The translations under genes and the position numbers were made by a program. A stretch of 64,000 nt of DNA from positions 310,001-374,000 of the forward strand of contig NZ_FRCL01000002.1 in assembly GCF_900142885.1 (NCBI RefSeq), written 5' to 3'. Below the pieces are notes generated by a model. It did not search any database and had not been told where the DNA came from. It saw only the letters and a program-made list of their open reading frames with translations. This DNA is from Flavobacterium xinjiangense (GTDB taxonomy: Bacteria > Bacteroidota > Bacteroidia > Flavobacteriales > Flavobacteriaceae). Every line of letters begins with the position of its first letter. Within the stretch, counting starts at the first letter, position 1. Below are positions 1 through 9,247 of this stretch, piece by piece.

Positions 1-2222
1 TCATCAGTTGCGCCACTACTTCCCGGTCCTAAGGCATATGGCTGCCAAGCTCTGTTATCATTAGATCCACCAGAGAAATAACTTCTTGAAAAGGGAACGT
101 TGTCTGAATTCCCGAAAGGAATTGCAATTCCAAAAAAAGTTCGAACGGCAAAGACTTTTTCTTTAGTTAAATCCCAATGTTTTATATAATCGAACTCCGT
201 TTTTATATATTCTGAATATTCTAAATTAAATATTTCGTGATTTCCATTTACATTTTTAGGCATACTTGCGCCTTTTGCTACTAATGACAAAAGGGTTCCT
301 GCAGACTCAATTTTAGTTCTGAAAAGGTAAAAGTCGTTATCTAACAAATCTTTTTTAGTTGTTTTTGAAAAGGTGAAACTGGTGGCAAGAATAAAATCAT
401 TTTCTGTAAGTCGCACTCTTCGCTCTTCGATGCTTTTTACGCTTTGAAAATCTGTTTGCGCTATTGGTGTAAGAAAACTTCCGGTTCCGGTTAGTACATC
501 ATTGGTGAAACCGCTAGTTCCGTCTTCAATTATTAAATTTCCATCAGTGTCAAAATAAGAAGTGTTGTTGCTATACGTTTTTCCGATTTCGTTTAATGCT
601 TTGTACGATGATCCATAAACATTGAAGTAATTTTGGGGATTTAGATTTCTTACAAATTGTACGTTGAATAAATCAAAGCGTGCGGTATTGTTTTTTTTAG
701 GAGTCCAGTTATAGGATAATGCACCCGTAAAATTTTCCTTATCCAAACCAATGTTTTGTTGTTTTGCAAAACCCGCATTGGCAAGTGTGGAAGGAATCAT
801 ACTCTTGGGAATGATTTTTTCGGTGCTAAAAGGCATGAAAATTCTTGGGATGTTTAATTTTAAATCTAATCCGTATTCTGAAACATTGAAGAAATTATTC
901 TTTGGGTTTGCTAAATCTTTTGAGGAACCAATATTTCCTCTCGCTCCAATTTCTAAAGTTTCCGCTCCATTAAAAACATTTCTGATTGTTTCCGAAACAC
1001 TTAATCCAATACCTACGTCTTGTATGTTAGAATGTGTTAAGTCTAAGTTAGTGCCAAAACTGTATTTTTTTCGTGGGGACAAATAGATTTTGGCAATTAA
1101 CGAGTGTGCGGTCGTATCTCTTGCGTCAACTTCATATTGAATACTTGGATAATTAAAAATTTTAAGGTTATTCAGGTAACGTGTTGTTAAAACCGTTTTG
1201 TTGTCTGCAAATAAACTTCCTTTAGTAATAAAGATTGCATTAGTGATTGCGCGCGGTTTGTATTTTAATTTGTCCTGGCTGTATAGATTAAAATTGTTAT
1301 AAGTGGTGCTGTCAGTTATGTTTAGCTTTTTAGTTGGCGAATAGTCGGTGTAAATGTTTACATCACTTATTTTATACATTTTAAAAGGTTCCGTTCTGCT
1401 TGAATCTTGCTCTTGATAAGAATAATTATTGATGATAAGATTTACATTTGCCTTATTCACTTTTTTGATTGTGTCAATGTCAAAAGTTACATAGTTAGGC
1501 TGGAAGAAATAAACTCCATTGTTCCTAAAATGAGTAGTGATTCGGTTTTTTTCATTCTCAAAATCTAGTGTTTTATATTGATTGCCTGATTTTATTAAAC
1601 TATTCGATTTTATAGATTCATACAATGAGTCTAAGACAGGAGTTAGAATAGTTGTTTTTATAGTGTCCAAAGAATAAGGTGCGCCTGTAATTATAGTATA
1701 TTTTGTTTTGGCTTTTTTTATGCTCAACGTGTCTATAGTATAATTAGCTTTTACATTGAAATAACCGGTATTAAAATAATAATATCTTAAGCGTACGATG
1801 GATTTATCTATTTTCGTTTTCTCAATGATTACTGGCGGTTCTCCTGTTTTTTTTAAAAAATCATGGATGCCGTGATACCAGAAAGACTGACCCAGTCTGT
1901 CAACTTGCTTTGCTGATAGCCATTTTGATTTTCTTTCATATTTTCCGGGATTATTAGTAAATTTAGCTTGATAGGTAGAGTCTGGATTCAGGTTAGCTAA
2001 GTTGTATAAATTCAATCGCAATCGATAGCCTAGAAAGGTGCTGTTGGGTTTTTGATACAGTTGATTAAAAACAATTTCTTCTTTTGTGGTCTTATCATTT
2101 ACCTTAATTTCGTTTTTTGTAAGCAGTAATTTTCCCTCGGGAACTCGTTTTACAGCATTACATGCGCAAATAAATATTGCTATTAGAATAAATGCTGTTA
2201 TTTTTGTGGAAATCTTCTTCAA
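1..2222 (-). CDS. tamL: TamL-like outer-membrane lipoprotein, BamA/TamA superfamily (3' end outside window)
   Basis: About 740 codons are visible and the C-terminal end of the barrel runs off the left edge. Translation starts at a TTG (complement of 2220-2222), followed by a lipoprotein signal whose hydrophobic core ends in a Cys (IFICAC, residues 16-21) and then the family-typical NAVKRVPEGKLLLTKN. POTRA-like repeats follow, then beta-barrel strands typical of surface antigen (D15) proteins; the visible end RAWQPYALGPGSS is a conserved barrel segment. The family inserts or exports outer-membrane or surface proteins, and in Bacteroidota it is a lipoprotein paired with TamB. Only 36 bp separate it from the divergent RNA methyltransferase gene. 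Family membership is clear; the exact substrate is unknown. Confidence 0.85.
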   Translation of the reverse strand, partial: MKKISTKITAFILIAIFICACNAVKRVPEGKLLLTKNEIKVNDKTTKEEIVFNQLYQKPNSTFLGYRLRLNLYNLANLNPDSTYQAKFTNNPGKYERKSKWLSAKQVDRLGQSFWYHGIHDFLKKTGEPPVIIEKTKIDKSIVRLRYYYFNTGYFNVKANYTIDTLSIKKAKTKYTIITGAPYSLDTIKTTILTPVLDSLYESIKSNSLIKSGNQYKTLDFENEKNRITTHFRNNGVYFFQPNYVTFDIDTIKKVNKANVNLIINNYSYQEQDSSRTEPFKMYKISDVNIYTDYSPTKKLNITDSTTYNNFNLYSQDKLKYKPRAITNAIFITKGSLFADNKTVLTTRYLNNLKIFNYPSIQYEVDARDTTAHSLIAKIYLSPRKKYSFGTNLDLTHSNIQDVGIGLSVSETIRNVFNGAETLEIGARGNIGSSKDLANPKNNFFNVSEYGLDLKLNIPRIFMPFSTEKIIPKSMIPSTLANAGFAKQQNIGLDKENFTGALSYNWTPKKNNTARFDLFNVQFVRNLNPQNYFNVYGSSYKALNEIGKTYSNNTSYFDTDGNLIIEDGTSGFTNDVLTGTGSFLTPIAQTDFQSVKSIEERRVRLTENDFILATSFTFSKTTKKDLLDNDFYLFRTKIESAGTLLSLVAKGASMPKNVNGNHEIFNLEYSEYIKTEFDYIKHWDLTKEKVFAVRTFFGIAIPFGNSDNVPFSRSYFSGGSNDNRAWQPYALGPGSSGATD

Positions 2223-2258
2223 TTGTTATAAATATTTAATTCAAAAGTACATTATTTT

Positions 2259-2984
2259 ATGGTTAGTAAAAACCAAATAAAACTTATAACGAGTTTACAG
2301 CAAAAAAAATATCGAAACACCAATAAATTATTTTTTGCCGAAGGCGTAAAAGTAATTCAAGAATTATTGCAGTCTAATTTTGAACTGGAACATTTGTATT
2401 CGACTTTAAACGATTTTGAAGAAGTTTCGAAAGTAAAAAAGACACTTATTGACGACAATGATTTAAAGAAAATAAGCGCTTTGTCAACTCCAAACTCTTG
2501 TTTAGCAGTCTTTAAAATTCCTGTTGAGAAAGAGAGGATTGAATCGGGACTGATTCTTGCTCTTGATTCCGTTCGCGATCCTGGAAATTTAGGAACTATA
2601 TTGCGGTTGTGTGACTGGTTTGGGATCAATCAGCTGCTGTGCTCTAAGGAAACCGTTGATATTTATAATCCAAAAGTCGTGCAGGCCACAATGGGTTCCA
2701 TAGCCAGAGTAAATGTGAATTATGTTGATTTGAATGCTTTTATAGCGCAAACTACACTGCCGGTTTTTGGAACATTTATGGATGGTGAAAATATTTATAA
2801 AACGAGTTTGTCGCAGGAAGGAATTATTGTAATGGGAAATGAAGCTAACGGAATTTCGGCAGAATTAGAGAGGTTAATTCAAAATAGATTGACTATTCCT
2901 CGTTTTGGAGACATCCAAAAAACAGAAAGTTTGAATGTTGCCACCGCTACCGCTATTGTTTTGAGTGAGTTTCGCCGAGGCTAG
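2259..2984 (+). CDS. TrmH/SpoU-family RNA 2'-O-methyltransferase
   Basis: A 241-residue SPOUT methyltransferase that transfers a methyl group from SAM to a ribose 2'-OH of rRNA or tRNA. The N-terminal 1-95 is the substrate-binding (L30e-like) part with LFFAEGVKVIQELL. The three SpoU motifs are visible: LDSVRDPGNLGTILR near residues 102-116, VMGNEANGIS at 191-200, and IPRFG...ESLNVATATAI at 213-233, which together form the trefoil knot and cofactor site. The ATG lies just after the divergent tamL start. Which nucleotide it modifies cannot be told from sequence; RlmB-like activity is possible. Confidence 0.9.
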   Translation: MVSKNQIKLITSLQQKKYRNTNKLFFAEGVKVIQELLQSNFELEHLYSTLNDFEEVSKVKKTLIDDNDLKKISALSTPNSCLAVFKIPVEKERIESGLILALDSVRDPGNLGTILRLCDWFGINQLLCSKETVDIYNPKVVQATMGSIARVNVNYVDLNAFIAQTTLPVFGTFMDGENIYKTSLSQEGIIVMGNEANGISAELERLIQNRLTIPRFGDIQKTESLNVATATAIVLSEFRRG

Positions 2985-2997
2985 TATTCAGTATTCA

Positions 2998-3013
2998 TCC
3001 CGAAGCTTCGGGA
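2998..3013. repeat. 16-bp perfect palindrome TCCCGAAGCTTCGGGA
   Basis: A perfect palindrome between the convergent methyltransferase and porT genes. A degenerate relative, TTCCGAAGTTCGGGAGCAG, occurs near 34099, and both are followed by GCAG, so this is probably a small dispersed repeat. There is no T-run, so it is not a convincing terminator. Confidence 0.5.
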
Positions 3014-3064
3014 GCAGTTTGCAGTGAGAGCCGAATACTGTGACTGAAAACGGTAAACTATTTT

Positions 3065-3769
3065 TTAATGGAAAGTAAAGTTGATAAAAACGGCTCTTGA
3101 TTTTATGGATTCGATATTGCTGGTCCATGGACTGTTAGGATCGTTGTCTCGAATCAATTCGTCTCTAAGCCCAAAAACACCTCGAATAGAAGGCGAAAAT
3201 ATGAAATAAGGAGAGAAAAAATCAATTCCAAAACCCATTTCATAGTTGGTAGTCCAAGGTTTTACTCTAAATCGTTGTCCGGAATTGTCATCTGCAGATT
3301 TTGAATTACTGGATAAATTTAAAGTTGTCGATAGTCCTCCTACAATATAAGGACGAACATTTCCTGTTCTTAGAGAAGAAAATTTCAATAATAAAGGCAA
3401 GTGAATGTAGGTGCTGTTTACCTGTCTTAAAGCATCAGATTCAGTTGTGAAATTGGGATACATTAACTCTCTTGTTGTGTAATATAATCCTGGTTCAAAT
3501 CGCAAGTTGATGTATTCATGAAGTTTTAAATCACCCACAATCCCCACATTAAATCCAGTTGATTTTTTTACTTGAATATCGGGACCTACTGTTTTATAAT
3601 CTATTTTGAAATCATAGGAATTGAAGCCTAAAAAATATCCAAAATAAAGTCTTTTATTTTGAAAATTTTCTAAGTTAATAATAGGGTCCTTACTGAACAT
3701 ATTTTTAGTAAACTGTGCAGATCCACTCAATGTGAAAGCAAAGAGAATTAAGCAAACTATTTTTTTCAT
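3065..3769 (-). CDS. porT: PorT/SprT-type outer-membrane protein of the type IX secretion system
   Basis: A 234-residue protein with a signal peptide (residues 1-19, MKKIVCLILFAFTLSGSAQ) and an eight-strand beta-barrel pattern ending in the aromatic-rich AVFINFTFH. The segment NKRLYFGYFLGFNSYDFKIDYK and the phrase LRFEPGLYYTTRELMYPN match PorT (SprT in F. johnsoniae), which is needed for T9SS secretion and gliding in this phylum. It lies 24 bp downstream of the ubiE/menG gene on the same strand, the usual neighbour of porT in flavobacteria. Identification rests on recognised sequence and synteny. Confidence 0.85.
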   Translation of the reverse strand: MKKIVCLILFAFTLSGSAQFTKNMFSKDPIINLENFQNKRLYFGYFLGFNSYDFKIDYKTVGPDIQVKKSTGFNVGIVGDLKLHEYINLRFEPGLYYTTRELMYPNFTTESDALRQVNSTYIHLPLLLKFSSLRTGNVRPYIVGGLSTTLNLSSNSKSADDNSGQRFRVKPWTTNYEMGFGIDFFSPYFIFSPSIRGVFGLRDELIRDNDPNSPWTSNIESIKSRAVFINFTFH

Positions 3770-3793
3770 GTTTATTCTAAATGTTCTTCAGTA

Positions 3794-4525
3794 TTATTTT
3801 TTAGAAGCGGAATAAATGGTAGCCACGCCAAATGTTTGTGGCATTGCTATAACATCTATAAACCCAGTTTTTCTCAAAATATTGTTTAACGCTTCTCCAT
3901 AAGGAAATGCAGCTGAAGATTCTGATAAATAGCCATAAGCTACATTATCGTTTGAAAATAATTTACCTATAAGTGGAAGTATGTTTTTACTGTAAAAATT
4001 ATATCCTTGTTTGTATGGTGTTTTTTCAGGTACCGATGTTTCTAAAATTACAAATACACCATTTGGTTTTAAAACTCGTAGTATTTCAGCCAATCCTTTT
4101 TCTAAGTTTTCAAAATTTCGGACACCAAAAGCAACGGTAATAGCATCAAAATAGTTGTCTTCAAAAGTCATGTTTTCTGAATCTCCCAAAATCATTTCAA
4201 TAGTATTAGAAAGATGTTTAGTATCAATCTTTTTTTTGCCTACTTCAAGCATTCCAGCAGAAATATCTAAGCCAATAATTTTCTCCGCATTGGTCTGCGC
4301 CATCAAAATTGCCAAATCTCCAGTTCCTGTCGCAATATCTAAAATTGTTTTAGGATTAGATTCGGATACGATTTGCAATACTTTTTTACGCCACTTTATG
4401 TCAATTCCAAAAGAAATGACACGATTAAGGTTGTCGTAATTTCCGGATATTGTATCAAACATTTGCGCAACTTGTTCTTTTTTTCCTAAAGTTGAATTTT
4501 TATATGGAGTAATATCTTTTGACAT
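3794..4525 (-). CDS. ubiE: Demethylmenaquinone methyltransferase (UbiE/MenG)
   Basis: A 243-residue class I SAM methyltransferase for the last step of menaquinone synthesis, C-methylation of demethylmenaquinone. [20 protein letters not shown] (residues 23-42), the SAM-binding loop DIATGTGD (63-70) and AFGVRNF (132-138) are diagnostic. Flavobacteria use menaquinone, so the ubiquinone activity of the family is not expected. I chose the start MSKDITPY. A candidate -7 box (TATATTTG on the minus strand, 4542-4549) puts transcription start near 4535, downstream of the in-frame ATG at 4553-4555, so the 10-codon longer form would not be on the mRNA. Confidence 0.92.
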   Translation of the reverse strand: MSKDITPYKNSTLGKKEQVAQMFDTISGNYDNLNRVISFGIDIKWRKKVLQIVSESNPKTILDIATGTGDLAILMAQTNAEKIIGLDISAGMLEVGKKKIDTKHLSNTIEMILGDSENMTFEDNYFDAITVAFGVRNFENLEKGLAEILRVLKPNGVFVILETSVPEKTPYKQGYNFYSKNILPLIGKLFSNDNVAYGYLSESSAAFPYGEALNNILRKTGFIDVIAMPQTFGVATIYSASKK

Positions 4526-4541
4526 TTTAATTTTATTTCCA

Positions 4542-4549
4542 CAAATATA
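4542..4549 (-). promoter_or_regulatory. Candidate -7 element TATATTTG for ubiE-porT
   Basis: Minus-strand TATATTTG matches the Bacteroidota TAnnTTTG box, 16 bp from the ubiE ATG. I see no clear -33 TTTG at the right distance, so this is only a half-supported promoter. Confidence 0.4.
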
Positions 4550-4743
4550 ATACAAACCGTACGAACTAAAAATGGGTTTGTAAAATTGAATTCGATTTTG
4601 TTTGAATGGTTAGAAAAATGAATCTTTTATTTATTTTAAAAAAAATGAAATATCACTAAAAGTGGGTATTGCAAGGATAATTTTTAATGTTGAATTTTAC
4701 TTTCTAGTTTTAAATATTAGAATCAATGATTAAGAGGGATTTA

Positions 4744-5043
4744 ATGACCCAAACAAAGTGGTTTTTTCTTGCGTTAACAATCTCTTTTGTTCTTGTAAGC
4801 GGTGTTGAAAGTACTATTTTGTTAAATGGTACTTTGTTGAAAGCGCAAAATACGTTCTTAGGATTAAATTTGTTTTTGGAAATTTTAGTTTTCTTCGTCT
4901 TTAGTACCTTCGTGGTATTTGGTATTAAAGGCTTCTTTGAGATGTATTCTCAAAAAACGTCAAATGTTATTATCTTCATCTCTGGAGTATTTTTAATATT
5001 TGTAATTTTTCTTTTATGTTATCAAATACTGTTTCAAGAGTAG
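4744..5043 (+). CDS. Small integral membrane protein of unknown function
   Basis: I do not recognise this 99-residue protein. It has three hydrophobic segments in order: TKWFFLALTISFVLVSGV (about 4-21), FLEILVFFVFSTFVVFGI (about 46-63) and VIIFISGVFLIFVIFLLC (about 74-91), so it is probably an inner-membrane protein. An in-frame ATG lies at 4726, but the purine-rich AAGAGGG just upstream of the ATG at 4744 favours the shorter form. It is a lone gene convergent to folA with a shared bidirectional terminator. Confidence 0.6.
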   Translation: MTQTKWFFLALTISFVLVSGVESTILLNGTLLKAQNTFLGLNLFLEILVFFVFSTFVVFGIKGFFEMYSQKTSNVIIFISGVFLIFVIFLLCYQILFQE

Positions 5044-5064
5044 GTCATTTTCTCTTATCATTGT

Positions 5065-5100
5065 AAAAAAAAACATCCCGAATGGGATGTTTTTTATTTT
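5065..5100. terminator. Bidirectional intrinsic terminator
   Basis: Stem ACATCCC/GGGATGT with loop GAAT, flanked by A9 on the left and T6 on the right, so it can end transcription from both the membrane-protein gene and folA. It overlaps the last codons of folA. Confidence 0.85.
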
Positions 5101-5576
5101 CTTAAATAGGTATCGTAACTGTAGTCGAATAGATGTTTTTCATCCTTCTTATTGAATTCTGAAGTTGTTTTGTCCCATTCCTCAAGATTTATCTCTGGGA
5201 AAAAAGCATCTGCATCAAAAGATTCATGCACTCGTGTAATTTCAATTTTATCCGTAAACGGCAATCCCAAATAATAGATTTCTCCCCCGCCAATAATGTA
5301 TGTAGTTTCATTTTTAGGACATATTTCTATTGCTTTTTCCATGCTGTCTACTACAAAACAACCTTCTGGTTGGTAATCTTCCTGTCTGGATATAACTATA
5401 TGTGTTCTGTTGGGTAGAGGTTTTGGAAAGCTTTCAAATGTTTTTCTACCCATTATTATGTGATGCCCTGAGGTAAGTGTTTTAAACCTTTTGAAATCAT
5501 TTGGAAGATGCCAAACTAATTCGTTGTTTTTTCCAAGTGCATTGTTTTCGGCTACAGCCGCAATCATTACTATCAT
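5094..5576 (-). CDS. folA: Dihydrofolate reductase
   Basis: A 160-residue enzyme that reduces dihydrofolate to tetrahydrofolate with NADPH. IAAVAENNALGKNNELVWHL is followed by PNDFKRFK; the catalytic acid is Asp27, in the same position as in E. coli, and IIMGRKTFESF (40-50) and YIIGGGEIY are the NADPH-contact segments. It regenerates the folate consumed by thymidylate synthase, whose gene lies about 950 bp upstream on the same strand. Twelve bp separate it from the 2TM gene upstream, so the two are probably cotranscribed. Confidence 0.96.
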   Translation of the reverse strand: MIVMIAAVAENNALGKNNELVWHLPNDFKRFKTLTSGHHIIMGRKTFESFPKPLPNRTHIVISRQEDYQPEGCFVVDSMEKAIEICPKNETTYIIGGGEIYYLGLPFTDKIEITRVHESFDADAFFPEINLEEWDKTTSEFNKKDEKHLFDYSYDTYLRK

Positions 5577-5587
5577 TTTTTTAAATT

Positions 5588-5920
5588 TTATGTAGCGGAT
5601 TCTTCATTTAACTGTGATTCTAGTTGGATTATTTTCTTTTGCTGTAAAGCAACCAGTCGGTCTATTTGTTCTCTTTCCCAATCTTTATTCATAAAACGAT
5701 CGGTTATATATACTTTTATGAAATGCAGAATAAAAAGGAAAAACCATATAGTAATTACCCAAATACACCAATTTGTTTCTATGCCAATATTGAGAAATTT
5801 ATGGGCAATAAATAGAAATAAACTCCCTAACAGAAATAAAACAGAATGAAAATAAAGCCCTTTTTTTTGTTTTATTCTTCTTCGAGCGTATTCATATTGC
5901 TCATGTAGTTCTTTTTCCAT
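5588..5920 (-). CDS. 2TM-domain membrane protein
   Basis: A 110-residue protein matching the 2TM domain family that is common in Bacteroidota. A basic N-terminus (YEYARRRIKQKKGLYFH) precedes two membrane spans, SVLFLLGSLFLFIAHKFL and WCIWVITIWFFLFILHFIKVY, then the family-typical FMNKDWEREQIDRL and a short coiled-coil-like tail. Function is unknown; some family members are fused to histidine kinases. It lies 12 bp upstream of folA, probably in the same transcript. Confidence 0.75.
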   Translation of the reverse strand: MEKELHEQYEYARRRIKQKKGLYFHSVLFLLGSLFLFIAHKFLNIGIETNWCIWVITIWFFLFILHFIKVYITDRFMNKDWEREQIDRLVALQQKKIIQLESQLNEESAT

Positions 5921-6155
5921 AGTTTATTTTTATTTTATAAAGATAAAATTTATTTCGGAATGGTAATATTTGCTTGTGTATTATTTAGGGAGAAAACGTT
6001 TTCTTATTTTGGAAATCTAAATTTAAACTTTAAAAAAAGCAAAACATTTAAAAAATTAACAGTGTTTAACTCATTTCATTAAAACTTAGGGTGGTTTTTT
6101 GAAAGTCCAACTGAATTCATTTTCTTTGTCTCATAAATCTAAAAATGAAATAGTT

Positions 6156-6452
6156 ATGTCGATAAAGAAACAATTTGTAAAAACAAAACCAGTTTGTAAA
6201 GTTACATTTTCGGTAGAAGCAAAGCAAGCAGCATCAGCATCAGTAGTTGGTGATTTTAATGGTTGGGATTTAGCTGAAGGAGTATTAAGTAAATTAAAAA
6301 ACGGAACCTTCAAAGCTACTTTTGACTTGAACAAAGATGCATCTTATGAGTTTAAATATGTAATAGATGGTCAATTCGTAAATGAGCCTGGTGCAGATTC
6401 ATTCAAATGGAATGATTTTGCTGGAGCAGAAAATAGCGTTTTGTCTATATAA
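6156..6452 (+). CDS. Isoamylase N-terminal (CBM48/AMPK-GBD-like) E-set domain protein
   Basis: A 98-residue single-domain protein. KVTFSVEAKQAASASVVGDF, then NGWD, then YEFKYVIDGQFVNEPGAD form the early-set glycogen-binding fold seen at the start of isoamylases and in AMPK beta. There is no catalytic domain, so it probably binds an alpha-glucan or a partner enzyme. An in-frame ATG at 6099 exists, but the first 19 codons do not resemble the family, so the start MSIKKQFVKTKP is preferred. It is a single-gene unit with its own terminator. Confidence 0.8.
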   Translation: MSIKKQFVKTKPVCKVTFSVEAKQAASASVVGDFNGWDLAEGVLSKLKNGTFKATFDLNKDASYEFKYVIDGQFVNEPGADSFKWNDFAGAENSVLSI

Positions 6453-6460
6453 TTAAATAA

Positions 6461-6492
6461 AAAATAATCCGCTTTATAGCGGATTATTTTTT
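6461..6492. terminator. Intrinsic terminator after the E-set gene
   Basis: Stem AATAATCCGC/GCGGATTATT with loop TTTATA and a T-run on the right; the A-run on the left lets it also serve thyA from the other strand. Confidence 0.85.
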
Positions 6493-6528
6493 ATATCGGT
6501 GTTTCTTTAGGTAAGGATTCAGTTTGAT

Positions 6529-7353
6529 TTAAACTGCAACAGACCCCTTTATAAGGGCATGTGGCTCGTATCCTTCTAAAGTGAAATCTTCGAAATCAAA
6601 TTCGAATATGTTTTTTATGGCTGGATTCAAAATCATTTTTGGTAAGGATTTCGGCTCTCGGGACAATTGTAATTCAAGTTGTTCAAAATGATTGTTATAA
6701 ATGTGAGCATCACCAAAAGTGTGGATAAATTCTCCAACTTCAAGATCACAAACTTGCGCAATCATCATTGTCAGCAATGCGTATGAAGCGATATTAAAGG
6801 GAACTCCCAAGAATATATCGGCACTTCTTTGGTATAACTGACAGGATAATTTTCCGTCAGAAACATAAAACTGAAAGAAAGCATGACAAGGAGGTAATGC
6901 GGCTTTATTGTTGGCTACATTTTCGTCAAATGATTTTGTAGTATCAGGAAGCACAGAAGGATTCCAAGCCGAAACTAGCATTCTACGACTGTTTGGGTTG
7001 GTTTTAAGTTCTGTAATTAGTTCCGTGATTTGATCTATCTCCTCGCTGTTCCAGTTGCGCCATTGATGACCGTAAACAGGTCCTAAGTCGCCATTGGCAT
7101 CAGCCCAAGAGTCCCATATTTTTACTCCATTTTCTTGAAGGTACTTAATATTTGTATCTCCTTTTAAGAACCAAAGCAATTCGTATATTATAGATTTTAG
7201 ATGCAGTTTCTTAGTGGTAACCATTGGGAAACCTTCATTTAAATCAAAACGCATTTGGTAACCAAATACACTTTTTGTTCCTGTTCCTGTTCGATCTCCT
7301 TTTTGACAACCGTTTTCCATAACGTGTTGCACTAAATCTAAATATTGCTTCAT
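6529..7353 (-). CDS. thyA: Thymidylate synthase
   Basis: A 274-residue ThyA that makes dTMP from dUMP using methylene-tetrahydrofolate. [13 protein letters not shown] (19-31), the nucleophile Cys156 in [32 protein letters not shown] and the dUMP contacts [17 protein letters not shown] are present. It is ten residues longer than the E. coli enzyme through an insertion just before the active-site Cys ([10 protein letters not shown]). It pairs functionally with folA nearby on the same strand. Confidence 0.97.
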   Translation of the reverse strand: MKQYLDLVQHVMENGCQKGDRTGTGTKSVFGYQMRFDLNEGFPMVTTKKLHLKSIIYELLWFLKGDTNIKYLQENGVKIWDSWADANGDLGPVYGHQWRNWNSEEIDQITELITELKTNPNSRRMLVSAWNPSVLPDTTKSFDENVANNKAALPPCHAFFQFYVSDGKLSCQLYQRSADIFLGVPFNIASYALLTMMIAQVCDLEVGEFIHTFGDAHIYNNHFEQLELQLSREPKSLPKMILNPAIKNIFEFDFEDFTLEGYEPHALIKGSVAV

Positions 7354-7400
7354 GTGTTTTATGCTTTAGGCTATAAGTTGTAAATCAAAGTTTGTTTTTT

Positions 7401-7430
7401 GCTTTAAGCATATAACCTAAAGCTTAAAGC
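7401..7430. repeat. Hairpin GCTTTAAG/CTTAAAGC between thyA and the nuclease gene
   Basis: An 8-bp perfect stem with a 14-nt loop. A second imperfect pairing, GCTTTAGGCTATA/TATAACCTAAAGC, spans about 7363-7423. The T-run lies on the plus strand while both flanking genes are on the minus strand, so a terminator role for them is unlikely. Confidence 0.4.
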
Positions 7431-7434
7431 TTTT

Positions 7435-8064
7435 TTACGATTCTCTTTTTGAGATTTCATCTCTAATTTTTGCTGCTTTTTCATAATCTTCATGAGTTAC
7501 GGCTTGGTCGAGTAACTCATTCAATTCCTGTAAACTATGCTTTGAATACGTGTTCCCGGATTGATTGCTTTCTTCTTCTCTCCCGAAAGTGTCTGGATTA
7601 GAAAGAACATCATCTAATTCTTGAGAGTCTTTATTTGCATCTGAAGGGTTTGCTTTTAAATATATTCCGGCTTTGTCCAGGATGTTCTTGTAAGTAAAAA
7701 TAGGAGCATTGAATCGTAGCGCCAATGCTATGGCATCAGAAGTGCGTGCGTCTATTATTTCCTCAATTTTGTCTCTTTCGCAAATGATACTGGAGTAAAA
7801 AACACCATCTACCAGTTTGTGGATTATGACTTGTTTTATAGTGATATCAAAACGTTCTGCAAAATTTTTGAATAAATCATGCGTCAAAGGACGTGGTGGT
7901 TTTATTTCTTTTTCTAGAGCAATAGCGATAGATTGCGCTTCAAAAGCACCTATGACAATAGGCAACTTTCTTTCGCCATCAACCTCATTCAAAATCAAAG
8001 CGTACGCTCCGTTTTGAGTTTGACTATATGAAATTCCTTTTATGGATAATTTAACTAAGCTCAT
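7435..8064 (-). CDS. Bifunctional nuclease (DUF151) with C-terminal UVR motif
   Basis: A 209-residue protein. Residues 1-135 are the DUF151/bifunctional nuclease domain (LPIVIGAFEAQSIAIALE, RPLTHDLFKNFAERFDI, DARTSDAIALALRFNAPIF). Residues about 175-209 are a UvrB/UvrC-type helical hairpin (LNELLDQAVTHEDYEKAAKI). Family members were described as nucleases acting on DNA and RNA, but the in vivo role is uncertain. It lies 81 bp upstream of thyA on the same strand. Confidence 0.85.
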   Translation of the reverse strand: MSLVKLSIKGISYSQTQNGAYALILNEVDGERKLPIVIGAFEAQSIAIALEKEIKPPRPLTHDLFKNFAERFDITIKQVIIHKLVDGVFYSSIICERDKIEEIIDARTSDAIALALRFNAPIFTYKNILDKAGIYLKANPSDANKDSQELDDVLSNPDTFGREEESNQSGNTYSKHSLQELNELLDQAVTHEDYEKAAKIRDEISKRES

Positions 8065-8192
8065 AATTGTTGTAATGGGAAAGTACCGTGTACTTTTTTA
8101 ATAATAAAAGGTGCAAAAAAAATTGCTATCTAAAAGCAAAGATACAAATATCTTATTTTTTTGATAGCAATTTCGATGATTTATTAAAGAGA

Positions 8193-9158
8193 CTAGTTTT
8201 GTGCTTTGAAGGCTTTGAATTTCTCAATTAATTTTGGAACAATTTCAAATGCATCTCCAACAATTCCGTAATCAGCCACTTTAAAGAAGGGAGCTTCCGG
8301 GTCACTGTTGATTACTACTTTTACTTTAGAAGAGTTGATTCCTGCAATGTGTTGTATTGCTCCTGATATTCCAATTGCAATGTATAAATTTGTGGCAACC
8401 GGTTTTCCAGTTTGTCCTACGTGTTCTCCATGAGGTCTCCAACCTAAATCTGAAACTGGTTTTGAACAAGCAGTTGCAGCACCAAGTACTGAAGCTAATT
8501 CTTCAATCATTCCCCAGTTTTCAGGTCCTTTTAATCCGCGACCAGCAGAAACAACTATGTCAGCATCAGCGATAGAAACTTTTCCGGAAACTTTTTCTAC
8601 TGATTCAACTTTGACACCAAAATCATTGTCTCCAATAGTTGGGTTGAAATCTTCTTCAGTTAATGTAGAGGCAGTTTCAACAATTCCGTACGAGTTTTTG
8701 GCAAGTCCAAGCACTTTTACATCAGTGTCAATTTCAGTGATGTTGAATGCTTTGTTTGAAAAAGCATTTCTTTTTACTTGAAAAGGCGATGTTGAAACCG
8801 GTAAACCAACAACATTTGAAGCATAACCAGCTTCTAAAGCTACTGCAACAAGTGATGAAAGATAAATACTGTCCGTCGTTGAAGAAAGTAAAATTAATTT
8901 AATATTTTCTTTTTGAGCAGCTTGTTTGATTACATCAGCATACGCTTTTGCTGTAAAACCTGATAATTTATCGTTGTTTACTTTTAATACTTTGTCTACG
9001 CCGTATTTTGATAATTCTGAAACATCTCCTGCATTTACAGTCACTGCCGTTACAGTTGTTCCTAACGATTCCGCTACTTTTTTTGCATAAGAAGCTAATT
9101 CGAAAGCTACTTTCTTGAATTTTCCTTCTGCGTATTCTGCATATATTAATATTGACAT
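8193..9158 (-). CDS. etfA: Electron transfer flavoprotein subunit alpha
   Basis: A 321-residue FixB/EtfA. The N-terminal domain starts SILIYAEYAEGKFKKVAFE. The C-terminal FAD-binding domain (about 200-321) has VSAGRGLKGPENWGMIEELA, ATACSKPVSDLGW, VGQTGKPVATNLYIAIGISGAIQH and the closing IINSDPEAPFF-like element (VVINSDPEAPFFKVADYGIVGD). With EtfB it passes electrons from acyl-CoA dehydrogenases to the quinone pool. It lies 89 bp downstream of etfB on the same strand. Confidence 0.96.
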   Translation of the reverse strand: MSILIYAEYAEGKFKKVAFELASYAKKVAESLGTTVTAVTVNAGDVSELSKYGVDKVLKVNNDKLSGFTAKAYADVIKQAAQKENIKLILLSSTTDSIYLSSLVAVALEAGYASNVVGLPVSTSPFQVKRNAFSNKAFNITEIDTDVKVLGLAKNSYGIVETASTLTEEDFNPTIGDNDFGVKVESVEKVSGKVSIADADIVVSAGRGLKGPENWGMIEELASVLGAATACSKPVSDLGWRPHGEHVGQTGKPVATNLYIAIGISGAIQHIAGINSSKVKVVINSDPEAPFFKVADYGIVGDAFEIVPKLIEKFKAFKAQN

Positions 9159-9247
9159 AATTTTTTATTTAAAGTTTAAAGTTTGCTTCGCCTGTTCGAG
9201 TAAAGCTCTCGGGTTAGGTTTAAAGTTTTGTAACTGAAAACGGATTA

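Noticed and set aside
7363..7434. Hairpin before thyA as a terminator or riboswitch
   Set aside because: The T-run is on the wrong strand for both flanking genes and no conserved aptamer core is visible.
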